Numbered from the stretch's first letter, positions 1 to 9,473 are shown. The stretch: 64,000 nucleotides of DNA from Saprospiraceae bacterium (GCA_029251525.1 JAQXDE010000065.1:1-64000), one strand, 5' to 3'. The notes: generated by a model not told the origin, from the letters alone. Translations and numbers: made by a program.

Positions 1-2
1 AT

Positions 3-923
3 ATTCAATTTACTGCTGATGAAACCCAATCGCAAACTACCAATCTAGTAATTCATGGAGAGGATATTGATAACTCGCCTCCTTTTACAGGAAGTTCTTT
101 CAATGTTTCTAATCGTACGGCAACTTCTGCTTCAGCCACTTGGAATCCTTCTCCATGGTTAAATATTGGAGCAGCTGGAACAAATGAGCAAACTTCCGAC
201 TTGAGTGCTGTGCTTCAAGAAGTAGTAGATCGTTCTGGTTGGGTAGAAAATAATTCTATAAGTTTTATTATAACAGGTTCAGGCCAAAGAACAGCCCATT
301 CGTATGATGGAAGTCCTACCATGGCACCAACTCTTCACATTACCTATACTCTAACTTCAAATCCTTTACCTGTAGAATTGACGAAGTTCCAAGCGGTTCA
401 ACAAAATACTTATGTCGAACTGATCTGGGAAACTGCTTCAGAGCGCAACACTGACCATTTTGTAATCGAGCGCTCTCAAAATGGATATTCATTTATAGAA
501 ATAGGGTCAGTTATGAGCCAAGGTGATGGTATCACAACTCAAAACTATAATGCAAAAGATATCTTTCCATACAATGGAATTAATTATTACCGCCTTAAAA
601 TAATAGATAACGACAGTACATTCGAATACTCGAGTATTCAAACTGTTCATTTGGATTCCCCTTCGAAGGTTATCTTTTTTCCAAATCCTGTAGATAAGTC
701 GATCCGAATTGAAGGTTTGGATGATAATATGAAAGAAGGCTTAATAGAAGTATTTGATCTGGAGGGAAAAAGATTATTTGTGGATCAATTATCTTTTGAG
801 GACGGAAAACTCTTCCTCTCTACTTCCGCCATAAATATTTATAATCCAGGAACTTACTTACTTCGTATTACTGGAAAATTTGATAATTATGTTTTCAAGT
901 TTGTAAAACTCAGTGGTAAATAG
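3..923 (+). CDS. C-terminal part of a secreted T9SS-sorted protein (5' end outside window)
   Basis: The frame is open to the left window edge, so this is the end of a longer gene; a TTG at 201 is only an internal codon. The first ~115 residues form a beta-rich domain (motifs NLVIHGEDIDNSPPF, SWxxxxWLNIGAA-like, DRSGWVENNSISFIITGSG) of a kind that I recall from large secreted Bacteroidota proteins. A short linker and a fibronectin-like stretch (PLPVELTKFQA, then WETASERNTDHFVIERS) follow. The final ~80 residues are a type A type IX secretion sorting domain: PNPV, then GKRLFVDQL, then GTYLLRI and a basic C-terminus. The protein is therefore probably exported by T9SS and attached to or released from the surface. 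Its catalytic or binding part lies outside the window. Confidence 0.85.
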   Translation: MQFTADETQSQTTNLVIHGEDIDNSPPFTGSSFNVSNRTATSASATWNPSPWLNIGAAGTNEQTSDLSAVLQEVVDRSGWVENNSISFIITGSGQRTAHSYDGSPTMAPTLHITYTLTSNPLPVELTKFQAVQQNTYVELIWETASERNTDHFVIERSQNGYSFIEIGSVMSQGDGITTQNYNAKDIFPYNGINYYRLKIIDNDSTFEYSSIQTVHLDSPSKVIFFPNPVDKSIRIEGLDDNMKEGLIEVFDLEGKRLFVDQLSFEDGKLFLSTSAINIYNPGTYLLRITGKFDNYVFKFVKLSGK

Positions 924-1603
924 GAATGAAAAAATAATAATTTATAAACGTTTTGAAAATTATTCTAGATTTTCGATTCGTTCCACAAAGATAGAAGTCA
1001 TCCCAAATTTTAAGCAAAACAAAAAATCGGGATGACTTCTTCTCAAATTCGGTGTTACCCCTCCAGTATATCTCCTCTAATTCCATTCTTAATTGTCTGG
1101 CTCTGATATTTAAACTCAATTTATATGTTAGACGAGTCAAGTCTGGAGATATTTGCAAATAGTTCAAAACTAATTTTGTAGAAATTATCCTAATGGATGA
1201 TCATATTATTTTACTCTATTTTTAGAGTACTTGAACCTTCTTCTTTCACCTATTATACAAGCTTCTGCTCGAATGAAATTAGGTGTAAGTGGATCTCTCT
1301 CATATTCTAAACGTTATATGTAATTAGAACTTTAGGGAATGCTAGAAATACTTTTTCAGAGTGTAATCGAAGTATCAAAGGGGGGGATTATGAATTTAGA
1401 ATATTTAGTCACAGATGTTTAAGAATTAGATAAAAAATAACTTTTCTGCATTGGTTGGAATCCAACTTATTCTTGTAATCACTTGTATATCATCAGGTGC
1501 CGAGATAGCATTCCATAGGATATTATCGGGATAGGGATATCACTAAGGACAAACTGAGCAAAACTAATATTAGATTAATCTGTAAGTATTTTATGACTGA
1601 GCT
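924..1603. other. Intergenic, no intact gene
   Basis: No intact gene is visible here. An inverted repeat (GAAGTCATCCC at 994-1004 against GGGATGACTTC at 1029-1039, 24-base loop) lies about 70 bp after the preceding stop and may end that transcript. An 85-codon minus-strand frame at 910-1167 has no family resemblance and reads through the hairpin. The rest (1170-1600) has many stops in all frames and may be remains of the 5' part of the decayed dehydrogenase that follows. Confidence 0.5.
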
Positions 1604-2015
1604 ATGAATGCAAACTTTAAGGCTATTGTTCCTTATAATACAAGTATTTGTATCTTGTTTGGACAATAGATCGTCGATTATTGATCTTCTCTTGCTTTAA
1701 GAGATAGTGGAAGATTTTTATTATAAACTTCTTCCAATGGAGTTATATCAACCTTTACAGGAGCGATTAAAAAAGAACGTGACTCTATAATGATTAGGGT
1801 AAATGCGATGTGTCTTTGTTTAATTGGGACCAAATCCTATAATTATTTTTCAATAAATAAAATTAGGTAAATTGTTGCAGGTAAAACTCCTGTAAGAGAA
1901 GAAGTTAAAGTTGAAGAAGTAGTAAATATTGTTTTTTATTTAACTTTAGATAATAGCTCATTTGTGATTAGAGCAATTTTTATATTATCATTGGATTAGC
2001 TTTACTATGGCCTAA
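1604..2015 (+). pseudogene. Decayed short-chain dehydrogenase/reductase
   Basis: Reading one frame from 1604 gives recognisable pieces of a classical SDR enzyme interrupted by stops. They are MNANFKAIVPYN (1604 on), SLALRDSGR, then TSSNGVIST after a TAA at 1724, then IRVNAMCLCLIGTK (1793 on, compare the family motif IRVNAVxPGxI.T), a TAA at 1868, and VEEVVNIVFYLTLDNSSFV (compare VEEVAxxVxFLASDxSSFVTG). A one-base shift near 1996 restores the expected C-terminus ending FTMA and a stop at 2015. Only about 26 residues lie between TSS and IRVNA, too few for the YxxxK active-site segment, which has been deleted. It sits 25 bp before kdgK on the same strand, so it was probably the first gene of a sugar-acid operon. 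Which SDR reductase it was cannot be told. Confidence 0.75.
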
Positions 2016-2040
2016 TTTTATTATAACAATCAATTTTTTT

Positions 2041-3078
2041 ATGAAAAAGGTAGTAACTTTTGGTGAAATCATGCTTAGATTGACTCCTCCAGGATGGAAA
2101 AGATTTTCTCAAGCCAACTCTTTCGAGGCGATTTATGGCGGTGGGGAGAGCAATGTAGCAGTATCACTTGCCAACTATGGGGTTCCTGTTGACTTCGTAA
2201 CTCGTCTTCCAAAAAATGATATCGGACGATGTGCTTTGATGGAAATGCGTAAACGAAATGTGGGTACTGATCACATCGTTTATGGCGGTGATCGATTAGG
2301 TATTTATTTTTTAGAAATAGGTGCTGTAAGTCGCGGAAGTAAAGTTGTTTATGACAGAACACATTCTGCTATGTCAACCATTCAAGTAGGTATGATTGAT
2401 TGGGAGGAAGTTTTCAAAGATGCCGGATGGTTTCATTGGACAGGGATTACTCCTGCTATCTCACAAGGTGCTGCAAATACGTGTTTAGAGGCAATTCAAA
2501 TGGCTAATAAAATGGGCATAACTGTTTCAACAGATTTGAACTACAGACAGAAACTTTGGAAGTATGGGAAGGAGCCTGGAGAGGTTATGCCTGAATTAGT
2601 GGCAGGTTGTGATGTTATTCTAGGAAATGAGGAAGATGCGGAAAAGTATTTTGGGTTACATCCTGAAGGACTAGACGTTACAGCTGGTCATGAAGTTGAT
2701 GCTAAATCCTATTTATCAGTTTTGCAGCAATTAATGGAAATGTTTCCTCGTGCAAAGAAAGTTATTACGACGCTTAGGGGATCAATTAGTGCTTCTCATA
2801 ATTCTTGGTCAGGTGTTCTATATGATGGTAAGACTTTATATGAGGCACCATCTTATCAGATTACTCATATAGTTGATAGAGTAGGGGGTGGAGATAGCTT
2901 TATGGGTGGTTTGATCTATGGATTGATACAATATCCTGACGATGATCAGCATGCGTTAAATTTTGCAGTTGCTGCTTCTTGTTTGAAGCATACTGTTTAT
3001 GGTGATGCTAATTTAGCAACCATAGATGAAGTTGAGAAATTAATGAGGGGAGATGCAAGTGGAAGAGTTGCTAGGTAA
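2041..3078 (+). CDS. kdgK: 2-dehydro-3-deoxygluconate kinase (PfkB family)
   Basis: This cytosolic ribokinase-family sugar kinase phosphorylates 2-keto-3-deoxygluconate to KDPG. The 345-residue length is normal. The N-terminal PfkB signature is GGGESNVAVSLANYGV (about residues 33-48). The C-terminal nucleotide and catalytic signature is DRVGGGDSFMGGLIYG, with D279 at its start and the likely catalytic base D285; GGGD replaces the commoner GAGD, as in many Bacteroidota KDG kinases. The substrate assignment rests on whole-protein resemblance and on the aldolase gene that follows in the same direction 296 bp downstream, which consumes its product. A decayed SDR lies directly upstream. The ATG at 2041 is preceded by an AT-rich leader with no Shine-Dalgarno site, normal for the phylum. 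Confidence 0.88.
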   Translation: MKKVVTFGEIMLRLTPPGWKRFSQANSFEAIYGGGESNVAVSLANYGVPVDFVTRLPKNDIGRCALMEMRKRNVGTDHIVYGGDRLGIYFLEIGAVSRGSKVVYDRTHSAMSTIQVGMIDWEEVFKDAGWFHWTGITPAISQGAANTCLEAIQMANKMGITVSTDLNYRQKLWKYGKEPGEVMPELVAGCDVILGNEEDAEKYFGLHPEGLDVTAGHEVDAKSYLSVLQQLMEMFPRAKKVITTLRGSISASHNSWSGVLYDGKTLYEAPSYQITHIVDRVGGGDSFMGGLIYGLIQYPDDDQHALNFAVAASCLKHTVYGDANLATIDEVEKLMRGDASGRVAR

Positions 3079-3374
3079 ATAATAATTGTTTCAAGAGTTG
3101 TCGGAGGGTCAAATTAGTTCAGTTTGCAAAAATTGATTACTTTATTTTGTATTGAAGGATTTTTTTAAATGAATATTGTTGTAAACAGGGTTATAGTTTT
3201 TTTAATATAATTATTGATTATTAGGTATTCAAAACAAATGTAGAAGGTGTTTTTTGAAAAAGCAGAAATTAAGAATTAAAATTTTATAATAGAACATGAT
3301 TACTCGACAGGGGTGGTTTATTTAAAATACTCCATTGACTATGATACAATCAAATTTTAATTATTAAAATAATA

Positions 3375-4040
3375 ATGGCAAAATTTACAAGAATAGAAGT
3401 CGCTCAAAAAATGAAGGAGCAAGGAATGGTTCCTCTTTTTTATAACTCAGATATTGAAGTAGCAAAAGCATTGTTACAATCTATTTATGATGGAGGTGCA
3501 AGATTGTGTGAATTTACAAATAGAGGAGATTATGCACATGAGGTCTTTGCTCAATTGTATAAATTTGCGGTAAAAGAAATGCCTGATTTGATTTTAGGAG
3601 TTGGTTCATTAACTGATGCAGGGGCGGCAAGTCTATATTTACAAATGGGAGCAAATTTTGTGGTAACCCCAGTTTTTAGAAAAGATATAGCAATTGTATG
3701 CAATCGAAAGAAAGTATTGTGGTCGCCAGGTTGTGGCTCGTTATCAGAGATTTGTATAGCTGAAGAAATGGGTTGTGAAATAGTGAAATTATTTCCAGGA
3801 AGTGTTTACGGGCCTAGTTTTATCAAAGGAATTAAAGGTCCACAGCCTTGGACGAATGTTATGCCTACAGGAGGTGTTTCTCCAGATCCTGAAAATCTAA
3901 AAAGATGGTTTGAAGCAGGTGCATATTGTGTAGGAATGGGGTCAAAGTTAATGGTGAAGAATGATGATGGAAGTTATGATTACAAAAAAGTAGAAAGCCT
4001 TACAAGAAGTACATTAGAACTTATTCAAGAAATTAGGTAA
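3375..4040 (+). CDS. eda: KDPG/KHG aldolase (bifunctional 4-hydroxy-2-oxoglutarate / 2-dehydro-3-deoxyphosphogluconate aldolase)
   Basis: This class I aldolase cleaves 2-keto-3-deoxy-6-phosphogluconate to pyruvate and glyceraldehyde 3-phosphate. It is 221 residues, the family size. The catalytic Glu is in ARLCEFTNRG (E46). The Schiff-base Lys is in CEIVKLFPGS (K138, matching the FKFFPA motif of the Escherichia coli enzyme), and the phosphate-binding segment is VMPTGGVSP. It follows kdgK in the same direction after 296 bp with no obvious terminator between them, and a strong hairpin follows the stop. Together the two genes complete the lower Entner-Doudoroff or uronate route. No edd or uronate isomerase gene is in the window; a gluconokinase lies about 54 kb away. 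Confidence 0.9.
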   Translation: MAKFTRIEVAQKMKEQGMVPLFYNSDIEVAKALLQSIYDGGARLCEFTNRGDYAHEVFAQLYKFAVKEMPDLILGVGSLTDAGAASLYLQMGANFVVTPVFRKDIAIVCNRKKVLWSPGCGSLSEICIAEEMGCEIVKLFPGSVYGPSFIKGIKGPQPWTNVMPTGGVSPDPENLKRWFEAGAYCVGMGSKLMVKNDDGSYDYKKVESLTRSTLELIQEIR

Positions 4041-4110
4041 GAAATAAACCAAGAAATGGTTCTCGATTTTTCATTAAAATGATCGGCAAGTGAATTCTAA
4101 TCATTAATTA

Positions 4111-4146
4111 AAAAACCCTATAAGTCTAAGACTTACAGGGTTTTTT
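4111..4146. terminator. Bidirectional terminator between eda and ssrA
   Basis: The stem ACCCTATAAGTC / GACTTACAGGGT has a 3-base loop and one mismatch, and is flanked by A and T runs. It serves the convergent eda (+) and tmRNA (-) transcripts. Confidence 0.85.
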
Positions 4147-4159
4147 GATTTTAATCTAG

Positions 4160-4539
4160 TGGAGCTGCCGGGAGTTGAACCCGGGTCCAGACAAAGTAAC
4201 TGAGAGCTTTCTACATGCTTATTTTCTATTCAATTTTCGAGCAATGACAAGGAAGAAACCAACCCGCGCCATCACCTTATCCTCTGAATTTCGCATTGTA
4301 GTCAAGGTATCCTACGCAACTAGCCTAAGTGCTCTTTCGAGCGGGTTGATATGCGGCACGCTGTGTATTAGGCGTCAAGCGCACGGCACAAAGGCTTCTA
4401 ATTCATTGAATTAGGCAGCCATGGCGAATCGTTGATTGCCATTTATAAGTGGTTAATTACTATTTGTTAACAGAGTAAGTAATTTTGCTCCGACATGCTT
4501 ACTAACCGAAAATCTTTCCTGTCGATTCCAGTCAGCCCC
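4160..4539 (-). ncRNA. ssrA: Transfer-messenger RNA (tmRNA)
   Basis: The minus strand begins GGGGCTGACTGGAATCGACAG at 4539, the standard tmRNA 5' end. It finishes with the T-arm and acceptor strand GGTTCAACTCCCGGCAGCTCC plus discriminator A at 4160, so the two ends pair as an acceptor stem with one G-U. CCA is not encoded (CTA follows). The size of ~380 nt is normal. The molecule rescues stalled ribosomes with SmpB and tags the nascent chain. The reading frame at 4440-4411 encodes the tag GNQRFAMAA followed by TAA, to which the charged Ala is added in front. The tag ends AMAA where most bacteria have ALAA. A run of hydrophobic/charged codons in the plus strand over the same bases is not a gene. 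Confidence 0.96.
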
Positions 4540-4560
4540 GTGGTGAAGAAAAGGAATAAG

Positions 4561-5039
4561 TAATATTAAATTACAAACTCAAAACTTTTATTTTTGACTT
4601 ATACCTGTTTTAATTCAATAGGTTGATCAATATTCCTAATTTCTATATACTCAAAACACTTTTGCCTCGAGAAATACAAAAGTAATAACATTATTGAGGA
4701 ATAGAAAGTTTCGAAGTGCCACTTTTTATTTTTTATACTATTTTTAAAATAGGAACATATTTAAGAAATAAAAATTTGATCATTTTATATTAAAATTTCA
4801 ATCCATATTCCTCTGTTTTTTTGGAATAAAATTCTTTTTTAGTTTTTTCTAGTTATTTGGGTAATTTATTAATTAGGGGGATACATTATGGTTGGTACTG
4901 TTTGGTTCTAGGATTGGTATTAGAAGTGGTAATTGGAGTTTATTTTTTACTTATGGTTAATCAATTAAGAGAGCAGTTTTAAGTTGATGCAGCTATCGGA
5001 TAACTTTAAATATATTCGATAGCTATATTTATTAGAATT
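4561..5039. other. Intergenic between ssrA and the LytTR regulator
   Basis: No gene is visible. The 5' upstream (promoter) region of ssrA must lie just above 4539. A perfect inverted repeat AGCTATCG (4991-4998) / CGATAGCT (5017-5024) lies 16 bp past the stop of the minus-strand regulator gene and could end that transcript. Confidence 0.4.
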
Positions 5040-5804
5040 TTAATTTTGATTTAACCAACTCTTTATTTTAGGTTTATTGGCTTTGCTTACGATGATTTGT
5101 TCGATTGAATTAGGTGAAGTATTGATAATCAAACGTCCATTATTATAAAAACTTAGGTTTTTGATGGCATAACGTTGAATCAAATATTGCCGATTGGCTC
5201 GGAAAAAATCATTTGAATTTAGTTCATTTTCTAAATCTTCCAATTTAGCATCTAAGTGATAAGTGAGATTTCCATTCGTTGTTCCTCGAACTACGCCATT
5301 TTTAATAAAGAAAAAAGCAAAGTCATGTGTAGCAATTGGAATGAGTTTATCTCCTTTTTGAACCAAATATGATTGTCGAAATTTTTGCTGTTTCAATTGA
5401 AACAAACTCCTTAAATCTTGAATTTGTACAGCAGAAAAATCATTTATATTTGATAGGTTCTTAAATTTTTGAATCGCATTTTTCAGCTCTGTTTCCTGAA
5501 TTGGTTTTAACAAATAATCAATGCTATTAACCTTGAAAGCTTTGATAGCATAATTATCATAAGCAGTTGTGAAAATGATAGGTGCAGCGGGATAGACTTC
5601 TTTTAAAATCTCAAAAGAATTACCATCTGCTAAATGTATGTCCATGAAAATCAGGTCAAAATCATTGTTTTGGTTGAAAAAATCAATCGAATCAATTACC
5701 GTATCGATGACGTCAATAATTTGTAAATCAGGTTCGATGGTTTGGAGCAAATATCTTAAATTTTCCACAGCAAAATTTTCATCTTCAATGATTATTGCTT
5801 TCAT
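5040..5804 (-). CDS. LytTR-family response regulator
   Basis: The protein has 254 residues. An N-terminal receiver domain (1-115) has the acidic pair in EDEN, phospho-acceptor D55 in LIFMDIHLADG, T80 and K100 in YLLKPI. A C-terminal LytTR DNA-binding domain (about 140-250) follows, with FFRANRQYLI near its middle. It is the response regulator of the two-component system whose histidine kinase gene lies immediately upstream. The two frames overlap by four bases (ATGA), showing translational coupling. The targets are unknown. The divergent TonB-receptor/DUF4249 pair starting at 7098 is the nearest candidate but no binding repeats are evident. The name lytR/algR is avoided because orthology cannot be shown. 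Confidence 0.92.
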   Translation of the reverse strand: MKAIIIEDENFAVENLRYLLQTIEPDLQIIDVIDTVIDSIDFFNQNNDFDLIFMDIHLADGNSFEILKEVYPAAPIIFTTAYDNYAIKAFKVNSIDYLLKPIQETELKNAIQKFKNLSNINDFSAVQIQDLRSLFQLKQQKFRQSYLVQKGDKLIPIATHDFAFFFIKNGVVRGTTNGNLTYHLDAKLEDLENELNSNDFFRANRQYLIQRYAIKNLSFYNNGRLIINTSPNSIEQIIVSKANKPKIKSWLNQN

Positions 5805-6817
5805 GAGATAGGGAGTTTGACTAAAAATAAATTGCCCGTTTTTTCGATTTGAATATCTTCTTTTTTCAATATTTGAAATCGGGTGGATAGATTACTCAAT
5901 CCTTTTCCAATGCTATCAACAGCATCTCTTCTTTTTTGAATTGGATTGCTTATTATTAAAAAATCACCTTCTTTAAAAATATTTACATGCAAAGGTTGTT
6001 TGAATGAAACCACATTATGTTTAATGGCATTTTCTATTAAGAGTTGAAGAGAGAAGGAAGGCAATATCTTTTTTTTCCAATTCTCTGGAATAGAAATTTC
6101 GATATTTAATTTTTCTCCAAATCTTTCTTTTTGTAAAAAAATATAAGCTTCTAAATAATCTAATTCCTCTTGAATAGAAATATAATCCTTATCACTTTGC
6201 TGCAAAGTAGCGCGCAGTAACCACGATAATTTATCTACAAAAACCGAAGCCCTATTTGATTTTTGACGAATAAGTGCATTTAATGAATTAAGAGAGTTGA
6301 AAAGAAAATGAGGGTTAATCTGAGATCGAAGGGCTTCCAATTGATGATGCAATACTTTTCGTTTTGCTTGTTCTTTTTCTAAAATATTTTGTTGGTATTG
6401 GGTAGTTAAATTAACTAACCAAGACAAGAGTAATAAAATAACTAAAACAGTTGTGTGCGTGAAAAGTCCTCCGAAAAAATAACCTCGGGGATTAAAAATA
6501 GAATCGGAGGTGAACTGTTTGAAAAAAGTCAAAATTGTTACTCCAAAAAATAAAAGAAAAACATTGATTGAAAAATCGGTTACAGTTGTATTTCTTTTAG
6601 TTCGAAATTTCCAATTGTGTTTCCATTTGATATTATAACTTAACACCAACCACGAAAGACAAAACATCACCACCATTCTTAATCCTACCTCTCCATAAGT
6701 CAATTCAAATGTTTCCGCTAAATCTTTTCTCTTCAGCGTAATTAATAAACGAGGAATATTTTCCAAAAGTGAAACTGCTAAAGAACTAAAATGAATGATT
6801 TTGTTTTTTTCAAGCAT
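5801..6817 (-). CDS. LytS-type sensor histidine kinase (His_kinase family)
   Basis: The protein has 338 residues. The N-terminal ~140 residues contain four probable membrane helices (about 10-27, 46-62, 84-102, 117-140). A short coiled coil follows, then the His_kinase signature SQINPHFLFNSLNSLNALI with the phospho-acceptor H170. A minimal ATPase domain ends the protein, with LLIENAIKHNV (N box) and GKGLSNLSTRF (G box). No extracellular sensor domain is present, typical of the Bacteroidota members of this group. It should phosphorylate the LytTR regulator encoded by the overlapping downstream gene. A TACCTTTG -7-like element lies 32 bp upstream of the start. Confidence 0.92.
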   Translation of the reverse strand: MLEKNKIIHFSSLAVSLLENIPRLLITLKRKDLAETFELTYGEVGLRMVVMFCLSWLVLSYNIKWKHNWKFRTKRNTTVTDFSINVFLLFFGVTILTFFKQFTSDSIFNPRGYFFGGLFTHTTVLVILLLLSWLVNLTTQYQQNILEKEQAKRKVLHHQLEALRSQINPHFLFNSLNSLNALIRQKSNRASVFVDKLSWLLRATLQQSDKDYISIQEELDYLEAYIFLQKERFGEKLNIEISIPENWKKKILPSFSLQLLIENAIKHNVVSFKQPLHVNIFKEGDFLIISNPIQKRRDAVDSIGKGLSNLSTRFQILKKEDIQIEKTGNLFLVKLPIS

Positions 6818-6848
6818 TGAAATAGTACTTTATTTTAAATAGATTATT

Positions 6849-6856
6849 CAAAGGTA
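6849..6856 (-). promoter_or_regulatory. Putative -7 element for the histidine kinase operon
   Basis: TACCTTTG on the minus strand matches the Bacteroidota primary-sigma -7 consensus TAnnTTTG and lies 32 bp before the ATG at 6817. No convincing TTTG -33 element is seen at the expected spacing. Confidence 0.35.
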
Positions 6857-7097
6857 TGTTTTATTTTGAAGTTTTCATTCTGAAAAAATAAAGGTGTCAT
6901 AGAGTTGAAAAGGATTTTTCTTTACTTTTTGTTAAAATATATTTTGAATTATGTTCTTATTTCGTTTATTCCTTTTCTAATTGGTCATTTCACTTTCTAT
7001 TTTGGTTAATTCACTGAGATTGTCATTAAAAAAATAAAAAATCATTTTATTTTTAGTTGTTTTTCTAGAACATAATTTATTAAGATAAATAAACAAA

Positions 7098-9473
7098 ATG
7101 TATAATAGGATTTTAGTGTTAATCAGTTTTTTATTTTTTACTATTTGCCTGAATGCCCAACGAACCATTTCAGGTGTAGTTATTAGTGGGGATAATCAAG
7201 AGCGGTTACCATTTTCAGATATTATTATCAAGGGTACGAATCAAGGAACTTCAACTAATGTGGATGGTTTTTTTTCATTGATAGATGTACCAGAAGATTC
7301 ATTGATTTTACAAATATTTTATGTTGGTTATTCAACTAAAGAGTTAAGAATAGAGGCAGGGAATTTAGATGTCAAAAATTTAAAAATTGAATTACAGTCC
7401 GGAGTTCAATTAGGTGAAGTGGTAGTTTCATCCAAATCTTATAAAGTGATGAATGCTTCAGAAGGAGTTAGCACTATCCAAATATCTCCAGCACAATTAT
7501 CTTTATTACCAAATGTGGGAGAAGTTGATATTTTCCGTTCCTTACAATTATTACCAGGCGTGAGTGGAAGTAATGAAAGTTCCTCTGGATTATATGTTCG
7601 AGGAGGAACGCCTGATCAAAATCTGGTTTTATTAGATGGTATGACAGTTTATAATGTAGATCATTTTTTTGGTTTCTTTTCAGCTTTTAATGCCGACGCA
7701 GTTAAGGATGTTCAATTATTTAAAGGCGCATTTCCAGCAAAGTATGGAGGACGTTTGTCGAGCGTAGTTGACTTAACTGGAAAAACAGGTAACCCAACAA
7801 AAGTACAAGGTAATGTTGGACTCAATTTATTGAATGCCAGAGCTGGAATTCAAATTCCGTTATTTAAAAAAGGTTCTTTTTCTATTTACGGACGGCGATC
7901 ATATACTGATATAATTAGGAGTGGCGTTTATAATAAAATCTTTGATGTTTTTACCCAAACTGAAAACCCTCCAGACATTGATGGTCTAGAAATTAATACG
8001 ATCGAACCAGATTTCTATTTTTTTGATTTGAATAGCAAATTAAGTTATAGCCCTACTGAAAAAGATGTGGTGGCTTTATCTTATTATTCAGGAGCTGACC
8101 ATTTAGTTGAGCTAAACGAGGTGAGGTTAGAGCGTGGAGAAAATCCGACTATATTAATAGAGTTAGATGTTGATGAAAAAAATGATTGGGGAAATAAAGG
8201 GTTTAGTGGAAAATGGTCCCGTCAATGGAATCCTAAATTGTATTCTAATTTTTTGTTAGCTAACTCCAATTATTTTAGTAAATACGATAGAGCAGTCGAT
8301 ATCTTAGTTTCATTAGTCGAACAAGATACTGTTGTTTTGGATACTGAAAATTTGACATTTGAGGATAATGATGTTAATGATCTTACCGTTCGATTAGATT
8401 TTGAATATCAATTAAATAGTAGGCATAAGTTAGAATTTGGAGGTACATCGACTTTGGCAGAAGTGGATTATCAATTTATTAGAGATGATACATTGTCGAT
8501 CTTAGATCTTCAGCAAGAAGCTTCATTTACTGCAGCATATGTATCAGATACTTGGACTCCGATTTCTAGATTATATATTACTGCTGGATTAAGAACTACT
8601 TATTATGATATTGATGATAAATTTTATTGGGCACCGCGTTTTTCTTTTCAATATAATTTGACTAAAAAGATTTCATTAAAAGGAGGTTATGGTAAGCATT
8701 ATCAATTTGTCAATCGGATTGTCAATGAAAATGTAACAGAGGGCTCACGAGATTTTTGGTTGTTGGCAGATGATGATTTAGTAAAAGTTAGTAGTGCCGA
8801 ACACTTTGTTTTAGGTGTCGGTTACGAGACAGATAATTATATTTTTGATGTTGAGGCCTATAGAAAAGAATTAGGTAATCTTTCGGAATTCTCTTTGCGC
8901 TTTCAACGGGATGATATTGATTTAGATAAATTATTTTTCTCAGGAAATGGATATGCAGAAGGTATTGAATTTTTATTTCAAAAGAAAAAAGGAGATTATA
9001 CGGGTTGGGTAACTTATACGTTGGCTCAGGTGCGGAATAATTTTCCAGAGCTTAATAATGGGTTTGAATTTTCGGCTTTGCATGATCAACGCCATGAGTT
9101 CAAAACGGTACATTCCTATGAATGGGAGAAATTTCGATTAGCAGCAACTTTTGTTTTTGGATCAGGAAAACCTTTTACAGAACCGTCAGGGCAGTACTCT
9201 GTTGAATTGCTTGATGGTCGTACATTCAATTATATAAGTGTTGGGGCAAAAAATGCTTCTCGTTTACCTGCATACCATCGGTTGGATTTGTCTGTTCATT
9301 ATTTGACAGATTATAAAGGATTAGATATTGATGTTGGATTATCAATTTTTAATTTTTATGATCGACAGAATGTTTGGTATCGAGAGTATGATTTCACGCA
9401 AGCTCCACCGGTTATTTCGGAGGTTCGATATTTAGGCCTCACCCCTAATTTGTCTGTCGATTTAAAATTTTAG
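7098..9473 (+). CDS. TonB-dependent outer-membrane receptor
   Basis: The protein has 791 residues. A signal peptide (MYNRILVLISFLFFTICLNAQ) is followed by a carboxypeptidase-regulatory-like beta sandwich (about 22-110, with GTSTNVDGFFSL and VGYSTKEL). Next is the plug domain (about 120-230, with SSGLYVRGGTPDQNLVLLDG and PAKYGGRLSSVVDL), then a beta-barrel ending in LTPNLSVDLKF with a terminal Phe. No separate N-terminal STN signalling domain is present, so it is a transporter rather than a transducer. The substrate is unknown. The paired DUF4249 lipoprotein gene begins 35 bp downstream, an arrangement common in this phylum. The gene is divergent from the LytS/LytTR operon, which might regulate it. 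TonB-box energy would come from ExbB/ExbD, encoded near 42-44 kb. Confidence 0.93.
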   Translation: MYNRILVLISFLFFTICLNAQRTISGVVISGDNQERLPFSDIIIKGTNQGTSTNVDGFFSLIDVPEDSLILQIFYVGYSTKELRIEAGNLDVKNLKIELQSGVQLGEVVVSSKSYKVMNASEGVSTIQISPAQLSLLPNVGEVDIFRSLQLLPGVSGSNESSSGLYVRGGTPDQNLVLLDGMTVYNVDHFFGFFSAFNADAVKDVQLFKGAFPAKYGGRLSSVVDLTGKTGNPTKVQGNVGLNLLNARAGIQIPLFKKGSFSIYGRRSYTDIIRSGVYNKIFDVFTQTENPPDIDGLEINTIEPDFYFFDLNSKLSYSPTEKDVVALSYYSGADHLVELNEVRLERGENPTILIELDVDEKNDWGNKGFSGKWSRQWNPKLYSNFLLANSNYFSKYDRAVDILVSLVEQDTVVLDTENLTFEDNDVNDLTVRLDFEYQLNSRHKLEFGGTSTLAEVDYQFIRDDTLSILDLQQEASFTAAYVSDTWTPISRLYITAGLRTTYYDIDDKFYWAPRFSFQYNLTKKISLKGGYGKHYQFVNRIVNENVTEGSRDFWLLADDDLVKVSSAEHFVLGVGYETDNYIFDVEAYRKELGNLSEFSLRFQRDDIDLDKLFFSGNGYAEGIEFLFQKKKGDYTGWVTYTLAQVRNNFPELNNGFEFSALHDQRHEFKTVHSYEWEKFRLAATFVFGSGKPFTEPSGQYSVELLDGRTFNYISVGAKNASRLPAYHRLDLSVHYLTDYKGLDIDVGLSIFNFYDRQNVWYREYDFTQAPPVISEVRYLGLTPNLSVDLKF

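Noticed and set aside
910-1167. 85-codon minus-strand frame after the T9SS gene
   Set aside because: No resemblance to a family, it reads through a hairpin, and it has unusual composition. It is better explained as chance or terminator sequence.
4175-4414. 79-codon plus-strand frame
   Set aside because: It lies entirely within the tmRNA gene on the opposite strand.
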